Assembly (NCBI GenBank): GCA_900547225.1
Contig: URFW01000001.1
Coordinates: 149,532 to 213,531, forward strand
DNA: 64,000 nt
Source: an uncultured Mycoplasmatota bacterium
Lineage (GTDB): Bacteria > Bacillota_I > Bacilli_A > RF39 > UBA660
Direction of reading: 5' to 3'
In this document: piece by piece, positions 51,722 to 60,319 of the stretch
How the letters are laid out: every line of letters starts with the position of its first letter
Position numbering within the stretch: the stretch's first letter is position 1
Translations under genes and position numbers: made by a program
Notes under the pieces: generated by a model
Told to the model about the DNA's origin: nothing
What the model saw: the letters and a program-made list of their open reading frames with translations, nothing else
Database searches by the model: none

Positions 51722-52843
51722 ATGGATTTTAAAGACATAAAGAATAAGTATCCATTTTTATCTGATCTTGATTGTTATAATTTATACATTATATCTAAAT
51801 GCAAAATACGATATAAAGAAATAAAAAAATTAAAGAAGAAAGATTTGATATATTATACTAAAAATTATATAAAAAAATCAAAATCAGTTAATAAAAATAG
51901 TGCACTTGATTTAAATCCATATATAATACCGGAGGATATAGATACTTTATTTAACTATAAAAGACATAATATAAGTGATAAAGAATTAAATAAAATGCTT
52001 CTTAATTTAGGTGATGTAAAAATTTCAAATAGTCCTGATGCAAAGCCAATATTTAAAATGATAAAGTTATTTAAAACTACAAATATATTAGTTTTATTAA
52101 TTTGCCTTATAATTTTTACACTTTCTTTTTTAAGTTTTACACTATTAATTAACGATGGTGTTAAAACAGATAAGATAAGTGGAAATGTAATTGGTAGCAC
52201 AGATGTTAAAGAAGTGGTACCAAATAAAAGTGATGTAAAAGTACTAGATGATGCATACTTTAAGTATGTTAATGTATCTATGCTTGATGTTGATTTTAAA
52301 GATTTAAAAAAGCAAAATAGCGATACCAAAGGTTGGGTTAAGGTAAATGGTACAAACGTTAATTATCCGTTTGTTAAAGCAAATGATAACGAGTATTATC
52401 TAAAGCATTCTTTTGATAAATCTAGCAATAAAAAAGGATGGGTGTTTTTAGATTATAGAAATGATATAGATAATTTATCAGATAACACAATAATTTATGC
52501 ACATGGACTTGTTAATAACGCTATGTTTGGTAGTCTTAGAAATACAACAAAAGAAAAATGGTATAAAAATAAAGATAATCATATTATTAAAATTGCAACA
52601 GAAAACAAAACCATGTTATTTTTAGTGTTTTCAAGTTATACTATAGAACCTGAAAGTTATTATATAACAGATAACATAGAAAGTGATACAGAAAGACTTG
52701 ATTTTTATGAAACGTTAAAGAAAAGAAGCATTTATGATTATGGTGTTAATTTAAGTAGTAAAGATAAGATACTTACGCTATCATCATGTTATGATAATAC
52801 TAAAAGAATGGTATTACATGCTAAGTTAATTGCGGTTAAATAG
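51722..52843 (+). CDS. Class B sortase with cytoplasmic N-terminal extension
   Basis: 373 residues. The catalytic domain has GWVKVNGTNVNYPFVK, then IIYAHG with the catalytic His, LTLSSCYDN with the nucleophile Cys, and KRMVLHAKL with the Arg, the usual order of SrtB. Before it come one membrane helix at about 121-142 and, unusually, about 115 N-terminal residues that are Lys-rich and presumably cytoplasmic. It should cleave NPxTx signals such as that of the preceding protein. AAAGGAGG precedes ATG 51722. A terminator lies between the two genes, so it relies on readthrough or a promoter I did not find. Confidence 0.85.
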   Translation: MDFKDIKNKYPFLSDLDCYNLYIISKCKIRYKEIKKLKKKDLIYYTKNYIKKSKSVNKNSALDLNPYIIPEDIDTLFNYKRHNISDKELNKMLLNLGDVKISNSPDAKPIFKMIKLFKTTNILVLLICLIIFTLSFLSFTLLINDGVKTDKISGNVIGSTDVKEVVPNKSDVKVLDDAYFKYVNVSMLDVDFKDLKKQNSDTKGWVKVNGTNVNYPFVKANDNEYYLKHSFDKSSNKKGWVFLDYRNDIDNLSDNTIIYAHGLVNNAMFGSLRNTTKEKWYKNKDNHIIKIATENKTMLFLVFSSYTIEPESYYITDNIESDTERLDFYETLKKRSIYDYGVNLSSKDKILTLSSCYDNTKRMVLHAKLIAVK

Positions 52844-52881
52844 ATTTAATAAAAGTATTATAAAAAGCACAAAATGTTTAA

Positions 52882-52910
52882 ACTACCATAAAATACTATG
52901 GTGGTTTTTT
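52882..52910 (+). terminator. Terminator hairpin carrying a ribosome binding site
   Basis: CTACCATA pairs with TATGGTGG over about 8 bp, followed by six Ts. The right arm, GGTGG at 52900-52904, is also the only binding site for the TTG start at 52909. Confidence 0.6.
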
Positions 52911-53253
52911 GTTTGTTTTAGAAGATATTATTAACATTAATAAAGTTTTATATGATTATTTTAAAGAGGATATAATAAGTTTATTTTTAGATGGATACTG
53001 TCTTGATTATTATTATATTTTAAAAGAGTTTTATCCTGAATCTGTTTTAGTTTTAGAAAAGGGTAAAGACCATTGTGCTTCTTTAATTAATGGAAATATA
53101 TATGACGTAAGTGGTATTAGAAATATAAATGATTTTACCATTCCAAGTAAAATAGAAGAAGATTTTATACATGACTTTTATAATAGGATGGATAACTATG
53201 ATTATGAAAGAATAATAAAGCTACTAAAAGGAAAAGTTAAAGTTAACATTTAA
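52909..53253 (+). CDS. Unknown protein, Cys-His-Asp family member 3
   Basis: 114 residues from TTG 52909; the start is uncertain because the site overlaps a terminator. It aligns with the proteins at 12148 and 17959: GYC, FYPESV, HCASLINGNIYDVSGIRN, then a helix with EEDFIHDFYNRM. Candidate catalytic residues are Cys31, His55 and Asp66. It is the smallest member and is nearest to the 17959 copy in sequence although it keeps the Cys and His that copy lost. No family recognised. Confidence 0.58.
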   Translation: MFVLEDIININKVLYDYFKEDIISLFLDGYCLDYYYILKEFYPESVLVLEKGKDHCASLINGNIYDVSGIRNINDFTIPSKIEEDFIHDFYNRMDNYDYERIIKLLKGKVKVNI

Positions 53254-53267
53254 ATTTATCTTTTGTG

Positions 53268-53276
53268 TGTTATAAT
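53268..53276 (+). promoter_or_regulatory. Extended -10 promoter of the Cse60-like gene
   Basis: TGtTATAAT at 53268-53276. Confidence 0.6.
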
Positions 53277-53334
53277 TATAAAAGATGACAATTTAAGACA
53301 AGTTTATTTACTATAATTGTTCTGGGTGATAATT

Positions 53335-53508
53335 ATGAAGGTTAGGGTTTTTGATTGTGATCATGAAAAGGATTTAGAAGAAGCTGTAAACTCATTTATT
53401 TCAGGTAAAGAAATAGTTGATATAAAGTATCAAGTTTCAATAGGAGTATGCGGAGAAGAGCAGCTTTATTGCTTTTCAGCAATGATAATATACATAGATA
53501 AAGGATGA
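53335..53508 (+). CDS. Cse60-like small protein
   Basis: 57 residues. VRVFDCDHEKDLEEAVNSFI, then VDIKYQVSIG and YCFSAMIIY match the pattern of the small Cse60 proteins, known in B. subtilis as sigma-E-dependent and of unknown function. ATG 53335 follows GGGTGATAATT; a longer frame from 53317 lacks a binding site. It lies 6 bp before the MurJ-like gene, so both are probably one operon. Confidence 0.72.
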   Translation: MKVRVFDCDHEKDLEEAVNSFISGKEIVDIKYQVSIGVCGEEQLYCFSAMIIYIDKG

Positions 53509-53514
53509 TGTATT

Positions 53515-55143
53515 TTGAAAAAAAATAGTTTTATTAATGGGGCTTTAATAGCAACAATAGGAATAGTTATAACAAAGTTTTTAGGAATTATATACGTAAT
53601 ACCATTTTATGCAATAATAGGAGAATCTTCCATTGCTTTATATGGTTATGCCTATACTATATATAACTTATTTTTATCTTTATCAACGGTAGGTATTCCT
53701 CCTGCAATGAGTAAGTTAATTAGTGAGTATAACACGCTTGAATATTACAATACAAAAGAAAGGGCGTATAAGCTTGGTAAAAGACTACTAATTGTTCTTG
53801 GAATAATTTTATTTATAATCATGTTTTTAGGTGCGCCATTAATCGCTAATCAAATAATGGGGGATAATACTGGTGGTAATTCTAAGGAAAGTATTACGTT
53901 TGTAATTAGAATTATATCAACTGCAATACTCATTGTTCCATACCTAAGTGTTACGAAAGGTTACCTTCAAGGACATAAGTTTATTACACCTCCTTCTATA
54001 AGTCAGGTGCTTGAGCAAATTGTTAGAATTGCTGTTATTTTAATTGGTAGCTACTTATGCATGAGGGTATTTAAAGTAGGTGTTGTAAATGCTGTTGGAG
54101 TAGCAGTTTTTGGCGCAACTATAGGAGCTTTGGTAGCACTTATTTATCTGCTTATAAAAATACATAAAAATAAAAAAGTAATAATACTCCAGGCCGAGGC
54201 TAAAGAAGAAGAGAAAAAAATTACAAATAAAGCTATTATAAAGAAGCTTTTAATTTACTCAGTTCCTTTTATATCATTTGGTCTTGCACTTTCAGTATAT
54301 GACTATATAGATATGACAACGATTATTAATACACTTACAAAAATAGGTTTTAAAACCAAGGATGCTGAAAGCATAATAGGTGTTATTAATACGACTGGAA
54401 ATAAGTTAAATAGTGTTGTTCTCGCAATATCAACTGGACTTATGACAAGTCTTGTTCCAAATATAACGGCAAGCTTTGTTAAGGGAGATAAAAAAGACGT
54501 TAAGAAAAAAGTAGAACAGTCATTTTTAATGCTTTTATATGTTACTATGCCAATGGCTTTTGGGCTTAGTATTTTAGCAGGACCGGTATTTAATACCTTT
54601 TATGGTGCAAGCCAATGGGGCCCTAAAGTATTTTGCTTTACTATTTTTGTTGCACTATTTAGATGCATGTTTACAACTTCAATATCAATTGCACAGTCAC
54701 TAAATAAGTTTAAAAACGTATTTTTAAGTATAATTGCAGGAATATTAGTAAAGCTTATCTTGCAAGTTCCAATGATTTATTTATTTAATAAAATAGGATT
54801 AAGACCATTTTGGGGAGCTACTTTTGCAACATTATTAGGTCTTACAACATCATTCATAACAAACTTAGTAGTAATTAATAAAACGGTTAACTTAGATTTT
54901 AAAGAATACTTTAAAAAGATGTTTAAATTTGTATATCCACTTATTTTAATGATAATTACACTTAACGTAATGAAGATATTTATTCCGCTTAATGCTACGG
55001 GTAGATTAAATTCTATAGTATTAATTATAATATTTGGTCTGGTAGGAGCTTTAATTTATTTTACACTTACTATAAAAAATGGTATATTTAAAGAGATATT
55101 TGGAGATAAAATATTTAAGAAACTAAGGAAGGTAAAGCATTAA
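53515..55143 (+). CDS. Lipid II flippase-like protein (MurJ/YtgP/SpoVB family)
   Basis: 542 residues with 14 predicted membrane helices. The opening FINGALIATIGIVITKFLGI and IYVIPFYAIIGE, and VPYLSVTKGYLQGHKFITPPSISQ, are the signatures of the YtgP/SpoVB polysaccharide-biosynthesis branch. B. subtilis YtgP is the lipid II flippase MurJ. It would move peptidoglycan precursor to the outer membrane face. TTG 53515 is used, with AAAGGATGATG 5-8 bases upstream. It is followed by a good terminator. Confidence 0.87.
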   Translation: MKKNSFINGALIATIGIVITKFLGIIYVIPFYAIIGESSIALYGYAYTIYNLFLSLSTVGIPPAMSKLISEYNTLEYYNTKERAYKLGKRLLIVLGIILFIIMFLGAPLIANQIMGDNTGGNSKESITFVIRIISTAILIVPYLSVTKGYLQGHKFITPPSISQVLEQIVRIAVILIGSYLCMRVFKVGVVNAVGVAVFGATIGALVALIYLLIKIHKNKKVIILQAEAKEEEKKITNKAIIKKLLIYSVPFISFGLALSVYDYIDMTTIINTLTKIGFKTKDAESIIGVINTTGNKLNSVVLAISTGLMTSLVPNITASFVKGDKKDVKKKVEQSFLMLLYVTMPMAFGLSILAGPVFNTFYGASQWGPKVFCFTIFVALFRCMFTTSISIAQSLNKFKNVFLSIIAGILVKLILQVPMIYLFNKIGLRPFWGATFATLLGLTTSFITNLVVINKTVNLDFKEYFKKMFKFVYPLILMIITLNVMKIFIPLNATGRLNSIVLIIIFGLVGALIYFTLTIKNGIFKEIFGDKIFKKLRKVKH

Positions 55144-55158
55144 AAAGCTTTACTTTTT
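55132..55158 (+). terminator. Intrinsic terminator after the flippase gene
   Basis: GTAAAGC (55132-55138) pairs with GCTTTAC (55147-55153), then Ts. Confidence 0.8.
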
Positions 55159-55202
55159 GTTTACATGTTTTTATAATACTTTATTATTTTACTAAATCGT
55201 TA

Positions 55203-55211
55203 TGATATACT
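55203..55211 (+). promoter_or_regulatory. Extended -10 promoter
   Basis: TGaTATACT at 55203-55211, 27 bp before the next start. Confidence 0.5.
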
Positions 55212-55237
55212 AATTATGTATATAGGAGTGATAATGT

Positions 55238-56044
55238 ATGTTTGATGAAATATATAATAAAGTATGTGACGAGTTATCTAAAAATAACATAACTGATACA
55301 AAGTCGGTAGTTGAAGTTTTCAAAGACTCGCTTATTACCATGATTAAAAGGTATTTTCCAAAATATAATAATAATTTGTTAGGACCAGAACAAATAATTG
55401 ATGTGATAGCACGTCAAACTGGTAATAAAGATGAAATGATAAGGTACTTAGATAACAACGTTTACGTATGGAAAAAATATTTGAATGATGATTTATTTAT
55501 TGATGCAGTAGCGCGTTCTATGGCGATAAGTTATATAAATAAATATGATATAGACGATGCTATTTTAGATACGATAAAAAGAAATGTTGATGATTTTGGA
55601 CTAATAATTAGTAGCAAGGAAGACTTTATTTCTGCTGTTTTAAAAATTCTAAATGAATACTTAGAAAAGAACAACGTTAATGTATTTACAAGTATGCAAT
55701 ATAAAAGTAATAGTGCTAGAAGATATGTTTTATCTCGAGGTAAAGATGAGGTTTTAAAAGAAATAATTAGAAAATCTGGCTTAAAAGGAAATATATCTCA
55801 AGTAATAAATAACTATGCTTTAAAATTAGCTGAAAAATCGTACTCGAAAGAAAAGGATGAAGATAAGACTTATAGTGTGTTACTTGAAAAAATAAAAAAA
55901 GCTAATTTAAACGATAAACAAAAATCATATTTAACTGAAAGATTAAACGCAGGATATTATAATGACTTAATAGATTGGAATATAATATCAAATGATGAAA
56001 TGGAAGACATATTAAATAAATCTAAAAAAGGACCTACTATGTAG
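55238..56044 (+). CDS. Unknown helical cytosolic protein
   Basis: 268 residues, no signal peptide or membrane helix, predicted almost wholly helical and rich in Lys, Asp, Asn and Ile. No family recognised. Short segments such as FKDSLITMIKRYFP and FISAVLKILNEYLEK suggest repeated helical hairpins. AGGAGTGATAATGT precedes ATG 55238. It is monocistronic and convergent with the minus-strand gene, sharing a bidirectional terminator. Confidence 0.58.
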   Translation: MFDEIYNKVCDELSKNNITDTKSVVEVFKDSLITMIKRYFPKYNNNLLGPEQIIDVIARQTGNKDEMIRYLDNNVYVWKKYLNDDLFIDAVARSMAISYINKYDIDDAILDTIKRNVDDFGLIISSKEDFISAVLKILNEYLEKNNVNVFTSMQYKSNSARRYVLSRGKDEVLKEIIRKSGLKGNISQVINNYALKLAEKSYSKEKDEDKTYSVLLEKIKKANLNDKQKSYLTERLNAGYYNDLIDWNIISNDEMEDILNKSKKGPTM

Positions 56045-56054
56045 ATTCTTTTTT
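56024..56054 (+). terminator. Bidirectional terminator
   Basis: AAAAAAG and the following bases to CTAC (56024-56037) pair with GTAG to CTTTTTT (56041-56054), giving A and T runs on both sides. It serves the convergent genes ending at 56044 and 56053. Confidence 0.8.
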
Positions 56055-56334
56055 ACATCATATACATATCTCCGTTATATCCGGTATTTTGGGTTGATTG
56101 ATATGGAGTTTGTGAGTTTGAATTTATATTTGTATTTAAATTATTTTGGTATGGAACCTCAAGTCTTGATATTCTGTTTTCTAAAACCTTAACCTTTTTT
56201 TCTAATGAAGATATTCTTGTATCTAAATTATTATAGTTATCATTCATGTAGTTTGGAAACATTAACATGTTAGTAGGCATACCACCCATCATGTTAGGAA
56301 ATGGCATCATACCCATATTTCTATCATTTTTCAT
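56053..56334 (-). CDS. Met/Asn-rich coiled-coil protein, minus strand
   Basis: 93 residues. The N-terminal third is rich in Met, Pro, Asn and Gly (MGMMPFPNMMGGMP). The middle holds a heptad-like coiled coil (LDTRISSLEKKVKVLENRIS), and the tail is Asn/Gln/Tyr-rich. Such proteins occur as coat- or surface-associated components in Bacilli, but no family is certain. On the minus strand AAGGAGGTAAAGT lies exactly before the ATG at 56334, so it is a real gene. It is divergent from trmB. Confidence 0.7.
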   Translation of the reverse strand: MKNDRNMGMMPFPNMMGGMPTNMLMFPNYMNDNYNNLDTRISSLEKKVKVLENRISRLEVPYQNNLNTNINSNSQTPYQSTQNTGYNGDMYMM

Positions 56335-56415
56335 ACTTTACCTCCTTAATTTTACTTTCATTTAATTATATGCTTATTAACTATTTTGGTGTATAATTAT
56401 GTTTAGGTGATTATT

Positions 56416-57051
56416 TTGAGATTAAAAAATGTAAAAAACGCAAGTGAAATAATAAGTAAATCTTCTTATGTGGTTTTAAATCCAGAAGATAATAAGGGCA
56501 AATGGAATGGTGTGTTTAAAAATAACAATCCAATAGATGTTGAAATAGGTATGGGTAAAGGCGACTTTATAATTAACATGGCCAAAAAGTATCCAAATGT
56601 TAATTTTATTGGTATTGAAATGTTTGATAGCGTAATAGTGCGTGCGGTTCAAAAACTAGATATGAAAGACATATCTAACCTTAAGTTAATAAGAGTAGAT
56701 GCAAACGAAATAGAAAGTATATTTGACAAGGAAATAAATACTATATATTTAAACTTTTCTGATCCTTGGCCAAAGAAAAGACATGCTAAAAGAAGACTTA
56801 CTTCTGATACATTCTTAAAGAAATATGACAAAATCTTTAAGGGTAAGAAAAGAATTGTTCAAAAAACAGATAACATAGGTTTATTTGCATATTCAATAAC
56901 TTCACTAAGTACTTATGGTTATACAATAGATGATGTAACACTTGATTTGAAAAATGAAGGTGACTATAATAACGTTGAAACTGAGTATGAAAAGAAGTTT
57001 AATTCATTAGGAATTAAAATATGCAGATTAAAGGCACATAAAGATGATTAG
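56416..57051 (+). CDS. trmB: tRNA (guanine-N7-)-methyltransferase
   Basis: 211 residues, standard length. Makes m7G46 in tRNA from S-adenosylmethionine. It has the SAM motif EIGMGKGDFI, IGIEMFDSVIVRAVQK, then NFSDPWPKKRHAKRRLT with the TrmB signature, and TEYEKKF near the C-terminus. TTG 56416 is chosen because AGGTGATT is 4 bases upstream and the protein then begins MRLKN like its homologues; GTG 56407 lies in the site. It overlaps the next gene by 8 bp. Confidence 0.93.
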   Translation: MRLKNVKNASEIISKSSYVVLNPEDNKGKWNGVFKNNNPIDVEIGMGKGDFIINMAKKYPNVNFIGIEMFDSVIVRAVQKLDMKDISNLKLIRVDANEIESIFDKEINTIYLNFSDPWPKKRHAKRRLTSDTFLKKYDKIFKGKKRIVQKTDNIGLFAYSITSLSTYGYTIDDVTLDLKNEGDYNNVETEYEKKFNSLGIKICRLKAHKDD

Positions 57052-58240
57052 GAAAAATAAAACAAGATTATTAATAATTTTAGTATTTGTTCTTCTTATC
57101 TTTTTAATTATCTATTTGGATAATAGGGTATGGGATGATAATAAATCTTTTGCCTTAAAAAAAGATTTAAAAGTAACTGTTTATAGCAATAAAAAAATAA
57201 GTGACTTTATAAAAAATATAGATGGAAAAATAGTAAGTGATAGTAAGATAAATACTAATCGTTTAGGAAATAAAAAGATAAGTTTTATTTATTTAAATAA
57301 GCACGGTAAAAAAAGACGTGGTACATTTACTATTAAAGTAATAGATGATGTTAAACCTATTATTTGGCTTTCTTCTATTTATTATGTAAAAAAAGGTTCT
57401 TCTGATACGATTAAAAGCTCTATTATGGCGGCAGATAACTATGATAAGAACTTATCTAGAAAGATAGTTGGAACTTATGATTTAAATACAATAGGAAGTT
57501 ATAAACTAACTTATGTTGCAGCTGATAAAAGTGGAAATGAATCTAAAAAAGATTTTACCTTAAAGGTATATGAACCCGTTAAAACATCAAGTAAAACAAA
57601 TTCTTTAGAATATGGTATAAGTTTTAATGATATAGTAAAAAAGTATAAAACAAAAAATAATGAAATTGGAATAGATGTATCAAGGCATCAAGAGATAATT
57701 GATTTTAAAAAGGTAAAAGAATCTAATGCTTCATTTGTAATTATTAGGTTAGGTTATCAAGAAGGAGTAAATGGAAAATATAAGGTAGACCCATACTTTT
57801 ATAAAAACATTAAAAATGCTATTAAAAATAATCTAAAGGTAGGAGTATATTTTTATTCGTATGCAAATAGTACTATCGAGGCTAAAAAACAAGCAAAATG
57901 GGTCATTAATAAAATTAAGAAGTACAAAATTACCATGCCGGTTGCATTTGATTGGGAGTGCTATAGTGCTTTTAATGATATGTCACTTAGTCTTTTTGGA
58001 CTTAATGATGTATCAAATGCGTTTTTAGATGAAGTTAAAAAAAGAGGATATAAGGTAATGCTTTACGCAAGTAAAAACTATCTAGAAAGTATATGGACTT
58101 ATGAAAAGCATCCAATTTGGCTTGCGCATTACACTTCTTACACAAACTATACTGGTAAACACGTAATGTGGCAATTAACGGATAGAGGAAAGATAGATGG
58201 AATAGATAAATTAACTGATGTAGATATTTATTATAAGTAG
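57044..58240 (+). CDS. GH25 lysozyme-like muramidase, membrane anchored
   Basis: 398 residues. An N-terminal membrane helix (about 8-26) is followed by an Ig-like DUF5011-type domain (about 100-175: DDVKPIIWLSS, YDLNTIGSYKLTYVAADKSGN). The GH25 domain from about residue 207 has GIDVSRHQ (Asp211), the AFDWE motif (Asp303, Glu305), and WQLTDRGKIDGI at the end. It would cut the glycan backbone of peptidoglycan outside the membrane during wall turnover. The start overlaps the end of trmB, so they are coupled. Confidence 0.88.
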   Translation: MIRKNKTRLLIILVFVLLIFLIIYLDNRVWDDNKSFALKKDLKVTVYSNKKISDFIKNIDGKIVSDSKINTNRLGNKKISFIYLNKHGKKRRGTFTIKVIDDVKPIIWLSSIYYVKKGSSDTIKSSIMAADNYDKNLSRKIVGTYDLNTIGSYKLTYVAADKSGNESKKDFTLKVYEPVKTSSKTNSLEYGISFNDIVKKYKTKNNEIGIDVSRHQEIIDFKKVKESNASFVIIRLGYQEGVNGKYKVDPYFYKNIKNAIKNNLKVGVYFYSYANSTIEAKKQAKWVINKIKKYKITMPVAFDWECYSAFNDMSLSLFGLNDVSNAFLDEVKKRGYKVMLYASKNYLESIWTYEKHPIWLAHYTSYTNYTGKHVMWQLTDRGKIDGIDKLTDVDIYYK

Positions 58241-58277
58241 TATATTTTACAAAATGGTTTTAATTTTTTGAAATATT

Positions 58278-58286
58278 TGTTATAAT
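58278..58286 (+). promoter_or_regulatory. Extended -10 promoter of the lipoprotein gene
   Basis: TGtTATAAT at 58278-58286. Confidence 0.6.
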
Positions 58287-58308
58287 TAGTTTAAAGTAGG
58301 TGAAAAAA

Positions 58309-59055
58309 ATGAAGAAAGTTTTTCTATTACTTATTTCATTAGTACTTTTATCTGGTTGTACGATAACTAGAATGGATACTAAAACTTATGATGAAGTAAT
58401 TGATGAAGTTTTATCTTTAAATATAAAATTAAGTAATAAAGTGGGAAAAGGATATAAGTATTATGCTCCTCGTGGTGTAGTAAGAGTTGATGCTAATACT
58501 TATAATGATGTTTTAAAAAGAGATTCTACTACTTACTATTTATATGTTGATGTTGTAAGTTATTATTACAAGACGAAGTTAAGTTACAAAAACACTAAAA
58601 ATGATTATTACTTTAAAACATTAAAAAACGGAAAAAAAGACGGATACGTTGATATAGTTAAGAAAAATAATAAATTCTATGTTCAAATGGTTTATAATTA
58701 TGCTAAAATAGAAGCGTATGTTGATAAAGATAATCTTAAAAAATCAGTAGAAGATATGAGTTATATTTTATCTAGTGTTAAATTTAATGACACGCTTCTT
58801 AAAAAAATGCACGAACAAGGTACGTTTGGTTCTAAAGAAGAAGCATACAAGTTATTTGATAACAAAGAAAAGGAAGGTAACTTCTTAGAATACGTAAAAG
58901 AATACGATAAGTATGATGGTGATGAAAGTAGTGTTACGCCGGAAGAAGAAATAAAGGTAAAAGACAAAACAACAACAACAACAACTACTAAAAAACAAGA
59001 TGAAGAAAAGACTAAAAAGGAAGACGTAACTACGGTGGGTAGTGCTAGTGAGTAG
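58309..59055 (+). CDS. Lipoprotein of unknown function
   Basis: 248 residues. The lipobox LLSGC lies after a short basic and hydrophobic signal. The mature part, about 180 residues, is rich in Tyr, Lys and Asp. The C-terminus has a run of seven Thr encoded by an ACA/ACT repeat and ends in a Lys/Glu-rich tail. No family recognised. GTAGGTG precedes ATG 58309. The gene lies 20 bp before the acidic-protein gene without a terminator, so the lipoprotein starts an operon that runs to ytxH. Confidence 0.75.
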   Translation: MKKVFLLLISLVLLSGCTITRMDTKTYDEVIDEVLSLNIKLSNKVGKGYKYYAPRGVVRVDANTYNDVLKRDSTTYYLYVDVVSYYYKTKLSYKNTKNDYYFKTLKNGKKDGYVDIVKKNNKFYVQMVYNYAKIEAYVDKDNLKKSVEDMSYILSSVKFNDTLLKKMHEQGTFGSKEEAYKLFDNKEKEGNFLEYVKEYDKYDGDESSVTPEEEIKVKDKTTTTTTTKKQDEEKTKKEDVTTVGSASE

Positions 59056-59075
59056 CAATAAAGAAAGGTGTGATT

Positions 59076-59993
59076 TTGAGTATGGGACTTATGAATAAAT
59101 TAAGTAAGATGAAAAGTTTCTTATTCGATGAAGAAGACGAGGAAAAAGAAGTTAGAAAGCCTTCTAAGAAAATAGTAAAAAAGGAAGAAGAAAAAGAAGA
59201 CTTTATAGATGATTTAAAAACAAATGTAAAACCAAAAAAGATAGAAAAGGTAGAGGACTTTTACTTTGAGGATGTATCTGAAGAAGAGACACCTAAAATG
59301 CCAGAGGTTCACTCTAGAATTGAAAGAGCTGATGTTAAGTTTAACTTTCAAGAATTTGACGATGAGGATTTTATGGTAGCAAGTAAGAAGCCAGAACCAA
59401 TAATTCCGGTTAAAAAAGAAGAGCCTAAAAGAGTGTTATACCAAGGAAGTAAAAGAAAAGAAGAAACAAAAAAATTCAAACCAAGTCCTATTATCTCTCC
59501 AATATATGGTCTTTTAGATGAAGAAGGAAACCACGTTAAGGAAGATGAGAGTAAAACGGATAAAGCACCTAGCTATAACGATGAAGTATCATTTGACGAG
59601 GTAAGAAAAAAAGCCTATGGCGCTCTTGATGAAGAAATAGAAAACACGATGAAAAGATTAAGCAAAAAAACCATTGAAGAAGCAGAAAAAGATATGGAAA
59701 AAGAAAATGAATTATCAAGAGAAAAGAAAAATACTAAGGTAAAGGAAGAAAAACCTGTAGTAGCATCGTTTGATGATGACGACGATGACGATGATATGAT
59801 TTTACCAAACGTTAATTTTAAAGAAATAGATGTTGATAAGGAAAAGGATAAGCCAAAACATAAGAAAAATGACAAAAAGCATGAAGAAAAAAATATAACA
59901 TCACAGGATGAAGATGATGATGACGATACAAAAGAACAAGATTTATTCAATTTAATTGATACAATGTATCAAAATAAGGAGGATGAAGATTAA
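59076..59993 (+). CDS. Acidic low-complexity protein with FKPSPIISPIYG motif
   Basis: About 305 residues, extremely rich in Glu, Asp and Lys with two long Asp runs near the C-terminus; probably disordered and cytoplasmic. One ordered motif stands out, FKPSPIISPIYGLLDE near residues 133-148, which resembles a short conserved binding motif in otherwise disordered proteins of Firmicutes. The start could be TTG 59076 or ATG 59082 after AAAGGTG. It overlaps the next gene by one base. Function unknown; a division or envelope scaffold is a guess. Confidence 0.62.
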   Translation: MSMGLMNKLSKMKSFLFDEEDEEKEVRKPSKKIVKKEEEKEDFIDDLKTNVKPKKIEKVEDFYFEDVSEEETPKMPEVHSRIERADVKFNFQEFDDEDFMVASKKPEPIIPVKKEEPKRVLYQGSKRKEETKKFKPSPIISPIYGLLDEEGNHVKEDESKTDKAPSYNDEVSFDEVRKKAYGALDEEIENTMKRLSKKTIEEAEKDMEKENELSREKKNTKVKEEKPVVASFDDDDDDDDMILPNVNFKEIDVDKEKDKPKHKKNDKKHEEKNITSQDEDDDDDTKEQDLFNLIDTMYQNKEDED

Positions 59994-60319
59994 TGCAATC
60001 ATTTTTAAGTGAATATTTACCTATATTAATTTATATATTATTATGTATCCTTATAGTTTTACTTATCATTATCTGTGTTAAGGTAATTAAAACTATGAAC
60101 AGAGTATCTGATATAGTTGATGATGTAGATGATAAGGTAAGATCACTAAATGGAGTTTTTAACATAGTGGATGTTGTAACTGATAAGTTATCTGCATTAA
60201 CTGAGGTTATATCTGATTCAATAGTATTATTTATAAAGGGTATTTTTAAAAGGAGAAAGAAAAAGATAGTAGAAAAAGAAATGGAGGAGAAAGAAGAAGA
60301 TGGCAAAGAAGAAGAGTAA
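59993..60319 (+). CDS. ytxG: DUF948/YtxG-like membrane protein
   Basis: 108 residues. A long hydrophobic helix at about 9-30 is followed by a heptad-patterned helix (VSDIVDDVDDKVRSLNGVFNI) and a Lys/Glu-rich tail, the layout of YtxG/DUF948. The next gene encodes YtxH, its usual neighbour in B. subtilis, and overlaps it by 20 bp. The start is the ATG in TAATG that overlaps the preceding stop. General stress or envelope role by family knowledge. Confidence 0.72.
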   Translation: MQSFLSEYLPILIYILLCILIVLLIIICVKVIKTMNRVSDIVDDVDDKVRSLNGVFNIVDVVTDKLSALTEVISDSIVLFIKGIFKRRKKKIVEKEMEEKEEDGKEEE

